64,000 nucleotides of DNA from JBBIPA01 sp963775935 (GTDB lineage Bacteria > Chloroflexota > Dehalococcoidia > GIF9 > UBA5629), in the NCBI GenBank assembly GCA_963775935.1, contig CAVZKR010000007.1:74076-138075 (forward strand), read 5' to 3'. How positions within the stretch are numbered: position 1 is the first letter of the stretch; every line of letters begins with the position of its first letter. The position numbers and the translations under genes were made by a program. A model generated the notes under the pieces. That model had not been told where the DNA came from. It made no database searches and saw nothing but the letters and a program-made list of their open reading frames with translations. Positions 27,669 through 36,336 of this stretch are shown piece by piece.

Positions 27669-28928
27669 ATGCAGAATAGAATAAAAATTGGTTTTGGTTT
27701 CCTCCTGCTTTGTATTGTGGTTATCTCTGCACCCGCCTGTAACCATGGGGCCAGCGAAACACTACCGAGCCAGATAGCGACTGCACAGCGTGGCGATTTA
27801 AGAATAGAGGTCACCGCCAGTGGTAACCTTATAATGTCTATGAGAACAGACCTTGCATTCGATGTTGAAGGAACGGTTGAGAAAGTCCTGGTAGAAGAGG
27901 GAGACCCTATTACAGAGGGGCAAATCCTCGCCGAGCTGGAGAAGTTGGGCTCAGAAGTAAATTATCGGCCGACAACTGCGGCAGGTACGAAATCAACGAA
28001 ATCTCGCTTAATAGTCCCGTGGGAAAACCAGAAACGTGACTTGGAACGTGCTCTAATCCAGGCCAAAGCCGCTCTTAATACCGCACTTCGTGACCTAAAA
28101 AATGCAAAGAGCCCGCAGAGCACGAATTCCGCACCTGATCCCCTTAATATAGAGACCAATGAACATAAGGTGAGGTTAGCAGAACTAGCTTTAAACAATG
28201 CTCAAACAGAGCTGGAACAATTTCTGCGAACCAGTCCCGAAATCAAGGCACCGTTTAATGGTTTTGTTACAAAGCTTTATGTCAAGGGAGGCGATGTTAT
28301 CTCTAAAGGCAAGGTCGCAATTTCGGTAGCTTCCAAAGATAAGTTCGAGACAGCAATACTCGTGAGCGAGATGGACATTCGGCGGATACAAGTTGGCATG
28401 CCAGCCACAGTTCAAGTAGCAGCCGTCAATGGCGCTCTGTTTCCAGCAAAGGTGACAGAAATATCACCTACTGCAACTGTCCAAAGTGGCGTTATCAATT
28501 ACCGGGTGGTGGTTCAGTTATTGTTGCCGCACAACACGATGTCTCCGCGTTCTGTTCAGAGCCAACCTGGCGTAACTGAAAAAAATGTACAGACACTTTC
28601 TGATCAGAAACTTTCCGATGTCATTCCAATGGCACAGCTGTGTGACGGTTTCACAGCTACCACCAGAATCTTGATAGAAGAGAAAAAGGGCGTTGTCCTA
28701 GTATCCAATCGAACGATCATCCGCGATGGGGCAAAAACCTCAGTGCAGGTGATTAATAATGGAATCATTGAACAGCGGACAGTAACAATAGGCTCCAGTA
28801 ATGCGCAGGTTACGGAGGTTACCAAAGGCCTCAATGAAGGAGAGCAAGTACTTATTCAGCAACTTCAAAAAGCAGCAACACCGGCAACTCCGCAAATTTC
28901 TCCCAGGGGCGATATTCATTTTCATTAG
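27669..28928 (+). CDS. HlyD-type efflux adaptor lipoprotein
   Basis: I start the protein at the ATG at 27669, which has GAGG six bases before it and gives an ideal lipoprotein signal ending VVISAPAC. The 419 residues contain the first half-motif VEEGDPITEGQILAELEK, a helical hairpin (DLERALIQAKAALNTALRDL), the second half-motif IKAPFNGFVTKLYVKGGDVI and a beta-barrel. Earlier in-frame starts exist at 27630. It resembles the adaptor at 23462 in build but has no transporter gene in its own 1.6 kb segment between repeats 2 and 3. Confidence 0.8.
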   Translation: MQNRIKIGFGFLLLCIVVISAPACNHGASETLPSQIATAQRGDLRIEVTASGNLIMSMRTDLAFDVEGTVEKVLVEEGDPITEGQILAELEKLGSEVNYRPTTAAGTKSTKSRLIVPWENQKRDLERALIQAKAALNTALRDLKNAKSPQSTNSAPDPLNIETNEHKVRLAELALNNAQTELEQFLRTSPEIKAPFNGFVTKLYVKGGDVISKGKVAISVASKDKFETAILVSEMDIRRIQVGMPATVQVAAVNGALFPAKVTEISPTATVQSGVINYRVVVQLLLPHNTMSPRSVQSQPGVTEKNVQTLSDQKLSDVIPMAQLCDGFTATTRILIEEKKGVVLVSNRTIIRDGAKTSVQVINNGIIEQRTVTIGSSNAQVTEVTKGLNEGEQVLIQQLQKAATPATPQISPRGDIHFH

Positions 28929-29109
28929 CAATCTTCACGAAATGGATATAAAATATATATTTATTGATTTTTGCGTTTGACCATTACTGTAAGTCTAGCA
29001 ATTTCTACTATTTCTAAATCCCATCGTCTGGACCCTCTACACTTTGTTGCTTATCGTACGGCAAATGAGAAGGAAAATTAATGACATTACTGCATTAACA
29101 AATAACGCT

Positions 29110-29158
29110 GGGACTCATAAGCCCTTGGTCGGGGGTTCAAATCCCTCCGCTGCTACCA
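29110..29158 (+). repeat. att-like copy 3 of the tRNA-Met 3' end
   Basis: An exact 49-base copy of the tRNA-Met 3' end (22673-22721). It is followed at once by an integrase N-terminal fragment, the usual order attL-int. It marks the left edge of the 33.6 kb low-GC island. Confidence 0.9.
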
Positions 29159-29342
29159 ATAAACTCAAATCCTCTTTATCGGAACAAGGATTTCATCAAA
29201 ACCACAGCACCTATTTAAGTACCCCTTTGGAACAAGGGATTTCTATCAAGGAAGCTATCAACAGCTTCCTGCTATCCTGCAAAGTTGAAGGAAAATCTTA
29301 TGGCACTATCGAGTGTTATTCTGCAAGATTCTTCGGTTTAAA
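29159..29342 (+). pseudogene. Tyrosine recombinase N-terminal fragment
   Basis: The frame reading out of the att copy encodes ISIKEAINSFLLSCKVEGK followed by SYGTIECYSARFF. This is the SAM-like core-binding N-domain of phage and island integrases. Similarity stops near 29342 and the frame closes at 29439, so the catalytic domain is gone. Its place next to the att copy suggests it is what remains of the island's integrase. The C-terminal recombinase pieces at 33136 and beyond could be from the same family. Confidence 0.6.
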
Positions 29343-29524
29343 TCAATCATTCACGGAATTGGGCTCAGGTTATGGTTTAAGGCAGAATCCATTGAATTTG
29401 GCTCTGTTTAAACGGAGAAATTGCAGGGTAAGTAGTTAGCCTACAGATTGGGGGATCAATTTAAAAAATGCTACCATCATTGCAGGTAAGCCTGTTTATC
29501 TGTATGAAAAGTAGTATATTTGAC

Positions 29525-29740
29525 TTATTTGTACGCTATCTGCATTGGTAGTGGTATCCTCAACGTGATTGCTCCATTGACAGGACAGTCAATGACACAG
29601 GCATTGCAGTGCCAGCACTCTTCTGGATAGCTAATAATAGGTGTCTTTTTTGGTTGTGAGCCAAAAAAAACATCTTGGGGACAGATATTGACACATATAC
29701 CACAGGCGGTACACTTTCGCTTATTTATTACGGGTGGCAT
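29525..29740 (-). CDS. 4Fe-4S ferredoxin subunit (AprB-like)
   Basis: The 71-residue protein has CTACGICVNICPQDVF and CWHCNACVIDCPVNGAI, giving two [4Fe-4S] sites, and ends in a short tail like that of AprB-type ferredoxins. I start it at the ATG at 29740, six bases after AAAGGAG; the frame extends 11 residues further. The partner flavoprotein lies directly upstream with 11 bases between. It probably shuttles electrons to or from that flavoprotein. Confidence 0.8.
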   Translation of the reverse strand: MPPVINKRKCTACGICVNICPQDVFFGSQPKKTPIISYPEECWHCNACVIDCPVNGAITLRIPLPMQIAYK

Positions 29741-29751
29741 AGTTGGCTCCT

Positions 29752-31407
29752 TTACCTCTCGATTTCTCGCCATTCAAAAATGGGATTGTTACCTTTCTTC
29801 CTGCAAATCAGCATTTTGTTATTCAACAGCGGATTGGTAAATGGATAGTCTGCCCGAACATGATTACCCCTTGTCTCCTTCCTCTCAATAGCTGCCAGAA
29901 AAACTAATTCTCCTAAGTCAAAAAGATTCAATACTTCCAGACAATGCATTAGTTCATGTTGATTTATTGCCATGATTTTATCATGTGCCTTCTTTTTTAA
30001 CTTTCGCAAATGGCTAAGGCCTGCTTTCAATAAAGCCTCGGATTTAACACCACCAACATAGTCTTGCATTACCTGTTGAAGCGCAGTGTTGGCTTCCTGC
30101 CACGTAGCACCTGTAACCCTCCCTCGAATTCCATTAAGAAAATCGCATTTCGATTCTATTAGAGCTTTCAACTTCGCATTGTCAATTGCAGGATTATTTT
30201 GCTGCGCATACCTGGCTGCATTTTCACCGGAAATCCACCCAAAGACGGCTGCCGATGGTATTTGGTCACCATATTCATCGCCCGCAGCATAAAGTCCTTT
30301 CAGGGATGTTTCTCCCTTTTCGTTATACGGTATTCCTCCCCAGGCATCTATTTCATAGGTCATGAATTCCACATCGTTTTTCCTAACGTCTATATCTTCT
30401 TCTTCGAGGTGGTTAAGTAATGCAGTATTTCCCTCGTGTGTTAGCCACAAATTCTGGTACTCCAGATCTGCATCAGAAATGCCTTGGCAGGACATGTACA
30501 CAGGCCCTTTTCCTGCTTTAGCATAATCTTCAAAAAGTGAGGAATAAATATCTGAAATAGGGTCGCCGTAACGTCTATCAGGCTTGGTAAGGAATGGCCC
30601 CAACGTTTTGCCTTTTGAGTCTCTTATAACACCGACCCACGATCCTTTTCCACAGCGCGCAAAGTATTTGGGGCCAGCCCACCTCATCAGTAATTCCATA
30701 TTCACCATCTCAACCCCAGCGCGATATGCCATAGCTCTGCCGTCACCCGTAGTTCCCGGACAATTGCTTAGATTAAACATCCAGCCGGGAGTTGGGCCAG
30801 GAAACAACCTCATACATCTCCCTGTTCCTAGTATTACGCTTTTAGCTCGAAATTCTATTATCTTATCATCTCTGGTATGTATACCCAGAGCACCAATAAT
30901 AGAGTCGTTACAAAGTAGATCAAATACCATTATTCTATTCAGTATCTTAACGCCTTTCTGGCGAGCTTTTTTAGTAAGGATTGGCTTCTGATTTTGTCCA
31001 TAATATTTCAAAGCTGTGCAAGTGGCTTCGCGACCAGGAAGCGTATGTCCAGCAAACTCGTATTTCCCCTGATACTTCATCGGTATGCCCCAGCTGTCCC
31101 ATAGTTTCACTAATTCAAATGATTTTTCTAACCGAGTGCGCCAGAATTTTGGAGGTCTCATCAACTTTCCAAATACAGGAGAATCAATTAGCTCTCTGAC
31201 AAATGGTTCCACGCTTGGTCCGTGAATTTCTGGTATATAGCTTGAAAAGTGGTCGTTGCCCATGCCAGCATCACCACTCCTTAGAGTGTTTGCCTTTTCA
31301 GCTATCAATACCCGTACTCCAAGATCGGATGCACGTATAGCGGCCATTAGACCTGCAATCCCTCCGCCTATACAGAGGACATCGGTTTCAATGGTTTCTT
31401 GTTGCAT
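29752..31407 (-). CDS. FAD-dependent oxidoreductase, AprA/fumarate reductase flavoprotein superfamily
   Basis: The N-terminus has a classic FAD-binding fold (TDVLCIGGGIAGLMAAIRA) and the flavoprotein signature LIAEKANTLRSGDAGMGND. The middle and end show SNCPGTTGDGRAMAYRAG and GLYAAGDEYGDQIPSAAVFG, as in succinate dehydrogenase, fumarate reductase and adenylylsulfate reductase alpha subunits. With the ferredoxin next to it, the pair copies the AprAB arrangement, but I cannot confirm APS as substrate. The 551 residues appear complete. A YeiH-like exporter lies upstream. Confidence 0.75.
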   Translation of the reverse strand: MQQETIETDVLCIGGGIAGLMAAIRASDLGVRVLIAEKANTLRSGDAGMGNDHFSSYIPEIHGPSVEPFVRELIDSPVFGKLMRPPKFWRTRLEKSFELVKLWDSWGIPMKYQGKYEFAGHTLPGREATCTALKYYGQNQKPILTKKARQKGVKILNRIMVFDLLCNDSIIGALGIHTRDDKIIEFRAKSVILGTGRCMRLFPGPTPGWMFNLSNCPGTTGDGRAMAYRAGVEMVNMELLMRWAGPKYFARCGKGSWVGVIRDSKGKTLGPFLTKPDRRYGDPISDIYSSLFEDYAKAGKGPVYMSCQGISDADLEYQNLWLTHEGNTALLNHLEEEDIDVRKNDVEFMTYEIDAWGGIPYNEKGETSLKGLYAAGDEYGDQIPSAAVFGWISGENAARYAQQNNPAIDNAKLKALIESKCDFLNGIRGRVTGATWQEANTALQQVMQDYVGGVKSEALLKAGLSHLRKLKKKAHDKIMAINQHELMHCLEVLNLFDLGELVFLAAIERKETRGNHVRADYPFTNPLLNNKMLICRKKGNNPIFEWREIER

Positions 31408-31664
31408 ACGGAACGTCTCTCATTAAGTTATAACACTTCTTACGTTAATCTCGCAAGCAATGCAAAGTCAGGAGCAGGAGAGGATGATTCGATGTCAGGT
31501 TAAAAGTATAAGCCCTGCTATGCACAACCTGAATCAACTTCTATTTTATATTACATCAACCTAATTAACCTTCACCTGTGAGATTAAAGTAGAACGCCAG
31601 GAGTCTAATATGAATTAGCTTGGCTCCCTGTTAACTGCTGGTCTGTAGCGGACAGAATGATATT
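31408..31664. other. Intergenic region upstream of the flavoprotein
   Basis: I see no gene, hairpin or convincing promoter in these 257 bases. Confidence 0.4.
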
Positions 31665-32705
31665 TTAAAGCCAGAGATATTTTACCAGGAGTAAGCCAGA
31701 TATTCCGGCAAAAAGGGCTACTCCCAGTCCGCCGAGAAATGCTTTGAGTCCAATTGACTTAATTGACGATATTTTAACGTTAAGTCCAACACCGGCAAAA
31801 GCCCATGTCAGTAAGAAAGTTACTGCCGGTTGTAACCATCCGCTATTGAAATTAGCCCAATATTTGCTGACAGGCGAATTTTCCAATCCGAAATGAATAA
31901 GGGAAAATATAACAAATACGAGAGCAAACCAGGGAATAGCCAGTTTTATTTTTTGTGATGTGGATTTTTTTGAGAACTGTTGAAATAGAAAAAGACTGAT
32001 AAATACCATGGGACCTATCATAAATACACGTATGAATTTAGCAGAAATAGCGAGCGCTGAGGAGCCATCTACCTGACTGGCGGCAGCTATTACTTGTGCA
32101 GTCTCATGAATGCCGATTCCAGCCCACATACCGAATGCCAGTGGATCACCACCGAGCCATGCTCCGAGTGGTCCGCGAAACAATGGTGGGTAAGTAAACA
32201 TGGCGACTAAACCGAAAAGTGTAATGACAGCTAAAGACAAACCAATCTCCTCTGCTTTTGCACGTATTGCCGGCCCAGTGGCAGCGATTGCAGACGCACC
32301 GCATATACAGGTACCCACACTCAGTAAAATAGCCAGAGCGCTGTCCATTTTAAGAATATACCGGCAGAGGATAAGACCGAATAAAAAGGCCACTATAAGA
32401 TTAATCAATACAATTACTATTCCCCAGATGCCAAGTTTCACCCATACTGACGCACTGAGGGTAAGACCTAGTAGGGCAATTGACCACCTTAATAGACTGG
32501 TTGCTGAAAAATCAATGCCTGTTCGAAATTTGTCCTGTGACAAAGAAGGAAGCAGGTTTCCTGCAATGATGGAAATGATAAAAGCCCATAAAAGTGCACT
32601 GAACTTTAACCAGGTATCCTTAAGAAACCACCAGATTAAGAAAGAAATAATAGCTAAAGCCAGTGCTATTAAAAGGCCGGGTATATAATTTTGCTTCGGT
32701 TTAAT
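31665..32705 (-). CDS. YeiH/UPF0324 family membrane protein (putative exporter)
   Basis: The sequence has about ten membrane spans and the family blocks RTGIDFSATSLLRWSIALLG, SVGTCICGASAIAATGP and GIHETAQVIAAA. YeiH proteins are putative transporters, sometimes linked to sulfur or sulfonate metabolism. The first standard start in frame is a TTG at 32543, but it lies inside the family domain. The frame continues upstream with clear family sequence (YIPGLLIALALAII) to a stop near 32720, with only ATA or ATT as possible starts (32708, 32705). I use ATT at 32705, downstream of AGAGGAAG. Length is then 346, normal for the family. Confidence 0.72.
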   Translation of the reverse strand: MKPKQNYIPGLLIALALAIISFLIWWFLKDTWLKFSALLWAFIISIIAGNLLPSLSQDKFRTGIDFSATSLLRWSIALLGLTLSASVWVKLGIWGIVIVLINLIVAFLFGLILCRYILKMDSALAILLSVGTCICGASAIAATGPAIRAKAEEIGLSLAVITLFGLVAMFTYPPLFRGPLGAWLGGDPLAFGMWAGIGIHETAQVIAAASQVDGSSALAISAKFIRVFMIGPMVFISLFLFQQFSKKSTSQKIKLAIPWFALVFVIFSLIHFGLENSPVSKYWANFNSGWLQPAVTFLLTWAFAGVGLNVKISSIKSIGLKAFLGGLGVALFAGISGLLLVKYLWL

Positions 32706-32911
32706 TATGCTGATCTTCCTCTTTGTTTATCTTATTGGCAAATAAGGCATATTTTGGGCACCATAATAAAGAATCAGAATTTGGATTTGCTAATCCAAGC
32801 TCGTGGGTATCGTATTTGGACGACTGGTTATATATTATTGCCGTGTATTATAACAAATTGACCTTAACTACACCGTGAAAAAGCAGATTATAACTAGAGT
32901 AATCCATATTT

Positions 32912-33052
32912 TTAGCTTTTACCTATTCGGAACATTTTTGTCCCACATTTCGAGCAAATACCTTTGGTCGCTGGTTTATCATTTTTCATTTTGACAGCCT
33001 TTGCATTATTCATTTCTCTCTTCTTACGGCATTTCATACAGTATCCTTGCAT
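32912..33052 (-). CDS. DUF5679 zinc-ribbon-like small protein, copy 1
   Basis: The 46-residue protein begins MQGYCMKCRKKREM and ends CSKCGTKMFRIGKS, with two CxxC pairs that could hold zinc. This is the DUF5679 pattern; function unknown. AAGGAGG lies eight bases before the ATG. A nearly identical copy with the same downstream recombinase remnant is at 47392-47532, so the unit was duplicated. Confidence 0.82.
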   Translation of the reverse strand: MQGYCMKCRKKREMNNAKAVKMKNDKPATKGICSKCGTKMFRIGKS

Positions 33053-33135
33053 TAATAAACCTCCTTTTTGTATTTGAAGCTAGGTTAGATCATTCAACTA
33101 GAAATGTCAATGAGTAGATAATAATTGAGCAATAC

Positions 33136-33285
33136 TTAAAGAATGGTGGAGATAGCCTGATGTTGCAGAGGCTATTGGGACATGTAACTTTGATGATGAC
33201 TAATCGGTATTGTCAGGCGGTGGGATGCGAGGATGCTATTGAGAGCCATAAAAGGTTTGGGCCAGTGGATGATATTCGGATATAG
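33136..33285 (+). pseudogene. Tyrosine recombinase C-terminal fragment (array site 0)
   Basis: An open frame without start encodes LKNGGDSLMLQRLLGH, then the catalytic-tyrosine segment TLMMTNRYCQAVGCED, and stops at 33285. It contains the box-III histidine (LGH) and the nucleophile Tyr only. It is the first of 17 related sites and keeps the int 3' end in its original context. Confidence 0.75.
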
Positions 33286-33342
33286 GATTATTCATAACTG
33301 GAATGGTTGTTGGAGAGCAGGTCAATCCTGCTTCTAAAACAT

Positions 33343-33870
33343 TCAGAGAACAAAAGGAATGAACATCTTCGTTTTTTTAATATACTCGGAGTAATTATCA
33401 CCAAACTTGCGGATATTATCCTTCTCTTCAATTCTAGCCATTGCTACTGGTAAACCAGATGCTACCAAGGCCAGAGCAAGGGAAACAAGAGTAACATCCT
33501 TCAAGAACACTCCCCAGGCTAGCAATATTAACGAGCTATAGAGAGGATGGCGAATATATCTGTATATTCCCCGCGTTACTAGTACTGCTGTATCATCTAT
33601 TACTTCCTTCGGTTTCCCAAACTTCCTAAGCATGTGGAATCCAGATGAGACTATAATAACCGAAGCAATCAGTAATAGCCATGAAATGATTTGCAGAATG
33701 GAGAATGGATTGCGGAACCAGTATTCTACATTGTATAAAATCAATACTAATATTGACTCGAAAGCGAAAAATCTCAAGAAGCCATAGGAACGTAACTTGC
33801 TGGCAGAATGCAAAGATATGAACACAATACCCAAAGTAGCGAAAGCGAATATAATCAGTTTAATTATCAT
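33343..33870 (-). CDS. Isoprenylcysteine carboxyl methyltransferase-like membrane protein
   Basis: A membrane protein of about 175 residues with four to five spans and the ICMT/PEMT signature RGIYRYIRHPLYSS followed by EEKDNIRKFGDNYSEYIK. Bacterial members methylate small membrane-associated substrates with S-adenosylmethionine; the substrate is unknown. I start it at the ATG at 33870; a TTG at 33888 is possible and neither has a clear ribosome site. It is the sole gene between array sites 0 and 1. Confidence 0.75.
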   Translation of the reverse strand: MIIKLIIFAFATLGIVFISLHSASKLRSYGFLRFFAFESILVLILYNVEYWFRNPFSILQIISWLLLIASVIIVSSGFHMLRKFGKPKEVIDDTAVLVTRGIYRYIRHPLYSSLILLAWGVFLKDVTLVSLALALVASGLPVAMARIEEKDNIRKFGDNYSEYIKKTKMFIPFVL

Positions 33871-33898
33871 ATGGCAATTCTGTAGCAAGCTTCTGACC

Positions 33899-34045
33899 TG
33901 CCTCCAATAGTTATACCACCTTTCTTTGTTTAGCGTTAGCTATCTGCAATAGGCTTCCTTATTCACCAAATATCAGGCCGTAGGATGTGAGGATGCAGTA
34001 GAAAGCCATAAACGGTTTGGGCCAGTCGACAATATCAAGGTATGA
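33899..34045 (+). repeat. Array site 1: left arm joined to recombinase 3' end
   Basis: A variant left arm (TTATACCACCTTTCTTTG, then ATCTGCAATAGGCTTCC and ATTCACCAAAT) runs into ATCAGGCCGTAGGATGTGAG, the start of the recombinase tail, which closes at 34045. The join lies at the position corresponding to TGTCAGGC in intact copies. Confidence 0.8.
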
Positions 34046-34257
34046 CTTGGCTTGTGCTAGCAGCTTTATCGCATTGACAAATCACCAAGGCAAGGCTATA
34101 GTAGAATCCTACAGACTATTAATAATAACCTTATTTATAGGTTTAGTCGAGGGAAGTTGGGGATGTTATAAGGGCACTGGCATCGCTATTTTATGGCGGT
34201 TGTTAGTACCCTTTTTTATTTATAAAAAATTATGCATAGAAAAGGAGGAGTAATACA

Positions 34258-34596
34258 GTGAGTAACTTATCACGGCTGGCTATCACTACAATTTTTGGGG
34301 CAATATTTGGCATTATATGCATGCTATTATCGAAATATACTGCTCAGATTGATTTTTGGCCTATGGGTATCTCGCTTTTGCTCAACCACACTGTCATGGG
34401 CGTAGCGATTGGAGCAAGTTCTATCAAAATGAGCTGGGCAACTCATGGGGTCTTCTGGGGTGCTTTGTTTGGACTGTTCACAGCCATAGGCCTAATCGGA
34501 ACTAATATAACCCCCTGGATGGCTTTTATCTATTTGATTATCTGGGGTTTCTTGATTGAAACGATAGCAACTAAAGCGTTTAAGCGACCACAGTAA
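34258..34596 (+). CDS. Small membrane protein (4 TM), unknown function
   Basis: The 112-residue protein is almost wholly hydrophobic with three to four spans and a short basic C-terminus (KAFKRPQ). GTG start with AGGAGG nine bases before supports translation. I recognise no family. It lies with the next gene between array sites 1 and 2, both on the plus strand. Confidence 0.65.
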   Translation: MSNLSRLAITTIFGAIFGIICMLLSKYTAQIDFWPMGISLLLNHTVMGVAIGASSIKMSWATHGVFWGALFGLFTAIGLIGTNITPWMAFIYLIIWGFLIETIATKAFKRPQ

Positions 34597-34651
34597 ACTA
34601 ATCAGCAGCTAGCTTAGTTTTCAAAGCTAAACTTCTTACAGGAGGTGAGTC

Positions 34652-35044
34652 ATGATACGGAGTCTAAAAGTAGTCATGATTATTTGGGCAGTGATAGCGA
34701 TTTTGGTAGGTCTGGCGTATATCTTTTTACCTAGCCAATTAGGTGAAATGGGGGGTTTTGAGAAGGGACCTGCCTGGGTGGTATACATTCTGGCGTTACT
34801 TGGCATCTGCTACATTGCGACTGGTGCCTTTGTCATAGTCGCGGCAGTGCGTGACCCGCTGAAGCATATTATGTGGGTACAGTTTGCCATAGCGGTGGCT
34901 ATTTTGATTGTAGTCGTCGCCGTGTCCTCAATCATGCGGGGTTTAGTTACCTTCAGCCAGGAGGGAGGACCACTTATCATTAATGCCGTCTTCGCCGTGA
35001 CTTTCCTCGCCCTTTATCCCTGGCGTGCGGCAAAAGGTAGCTAG
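34652..35044 (+). CDS. Small membrane protein (4 TM), unknown function
   Basis: The 130-residue protein has four predicted spans separated by short loops (PSQLGEMGGFEKGPAW, VRDPLKH). It starts after a strong AGGAGG. No family recognised. It shares an apparent transcript with the membrane gene 55 bases upstream. Confidence 0.68.
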   Translation: MIRSLKVVMIIWAVIAILVGLAYIFLPSQLGEMGGFEKGPAWVVYILALLGICYIATGAFVIVAAVRDPLKHIMWVQFAIAVAILIVVVAVSSIMRGLVTFSQEGGPLIINAVFAVTFLALYPWRAAKGS

Positions 35045-35092
35045 TTAACTGGAGAGAAATCACTGCTTATCGGAAATTGGGCTTCTTGCTTT

Positions 35093-35235
35093 GACCTAAC
35101 CCCCAATAGTTATACGTTGATACCACAAGCATATTCCAATAGGCTTCCTTGTTCACCATTTGCTAGGCGGTAGGGTGTGAGGATGCAGTAGAAAGTCATA
35201 AGAGATTTGGGCCAGTGGATAATATCAAAGGATAG
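35093..35235 (+). repeat. Array site 2: left arm joined to recombinase 3' end
   Basis: A shortened left arm (ATACCACAAGCATATTCC, AATAGGCTTCCTTGTTCACC) joins GCTAGGCGGTAGGGTGTGAG and the rest of the recombinase tail, ending GGCCAGTGGATAATATCAAA. Confidence 0.8.
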
Positions 35236-35371
35236 CTTCTTCATTAGATATGATTCTTGGTAGGCAGGTCATGCAGGTGAGGAGCACCGCGAGTGGTACA
35301 ACAAATTGTGGGGAAATAAATCTACACGCTAATGGCAAGCATTAGATCACACAGAACACGTAAAAGTTCAA

Positions 35372-35890
35372 TTAGGCTGCCATCTTGATGAATCCCAGTA
35401 TACCCATGATCTGCATAAGAAAGATAATAACGGAGCCAATGAGAAAGAACCAGCCAGTAAGTTTTTGTAGCGGGTGCGTTGTTATAATCAGGTGGATAGC
35501 CAACAAAATAAACAGAACAACGAGAATTACCTGGGTAAAACTCGCTGCGATACCTATCATCCCCCCAATAGAAAGGAAAGATACTGCTAGTAGAAGCCTG
35601 CCAAAAGCATGAAGAGCACTGTAGTATCCCAACAGTCTCGGGTCAAACCCCCACAAGCCAATCGCTGCTAATGATACCGCATATAGTGTAAAGAGCACGA
35701 GACATAACGCTATAGAAACCGGCGATGCCCCTGTCATAAGATTAAGGGGCTTAAACATTACGAGTAATATCAAGACTATAGATACGGTGCCAGCTATAAT
35801 GCCAGGCAACTTGAGGTCGGTTTTTCCTAGTAGATTCCATGAATGACTAAACAGAACTAAGGCGAAGAGCACGACAGCTAGAGCGTCCAT
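35372..35890 (-). CDS. Polytopic membrane protein (6 TM), unknown function
   Basis: The 172-residue protein is hydrophobic with about six spans and few charged residues (one RLLGYYSALHAFGRLL loop). GGAGGTGG lies before the ATG. I recognise no family. Sole gene between array sites 2 and 3, on the strand opposite to the sites. Confidence 0.65.
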   Translation of the reverse strand: MDALAVVLFALVLFSHSWNLLGKTDLKLPGIIAGTVSIVLILLVMFKPLNLMTGASPVSIALCLVLFTLYAVSLAAIGLWGFDPRLLGYYSALHAFGRLLLAVSFLSIGGMIGIAASFTQVILVVLFILLAIHLIITTHPLQKLTGWFFLIGSVIIFLMQIMGILGFIKMAA

Positions 35891-36061
35891 TTGTCCACCT
35901 CCACAATATTAAATACAACTACCTCGTGGTTAATTTAGTTATTGTCCAATGATAGTGCTTCAGCTCTTTTGCTTGAGATTCATATTATTTTTGAATTTTA
36001 CTCTTCCCGTAATACTCTGTCAATACGATAACATTTTTACGGTAAATGACCAGCTCTCAAC

Positions 36062-36270
36062 AATTGTACCACCTTCAGACTCTAATTTGTTTTATGTACA
36101 GGCTATCTACCATAGGCCAAATTGTTCACCAAATGCGAGAATCTGGCCAGTTGGTTATGGGTACGCCCAATGTTATGAAAATGGAAAGGCGTGGTTTGAT
36201 TACCTCGTTATTTACAGGGAGAAAAGAGAGGCATGTGGTAGCGTCACAGGTGGATAGGTTGATAAGGTAG
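36062..36270 (+). repeat. Array site 3: left arm joined to right arm R2
   Basis: The typical left arm (TGTACCACCTTCAGACTCTA, CAGGCTATCTACCATAGG, TTGTTCACCAAATG) continues into a different right arm, CGAGAATCTGGCCAGTTGG and GCCCAATGTTATGAAAATGG. A vestige resembling the recombinase end (GTGGATAGGTTGATAAGG) closes it. Confidence 0.78.
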
Positions 36271-36336
36271 GGTGAAAGTTGGTAGGCTTAGATTGCAAAT
36301 CAAAATTGGACTAAATTCGGCGTTTAGTATCCTGCC

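Noticed and set aside
27538..29158. Extra tRNA genes at the repeat copies
   Set aside because: Only the 3' half is present; there is no acceptor 5' strand or D-arm.
34017..34253. Plus-strand frame of 78 codons before the small membrane gene
   Set aside because: It begins inside the recombinase tail of site 1 and has no ribosome site; the downstream GTG gene at 34258 has one.
35949..36270. Two overlapping plus-strand frames of 74-102 codons
   Set aside because: They read through array site 3 and only reflect its repeat sequence.
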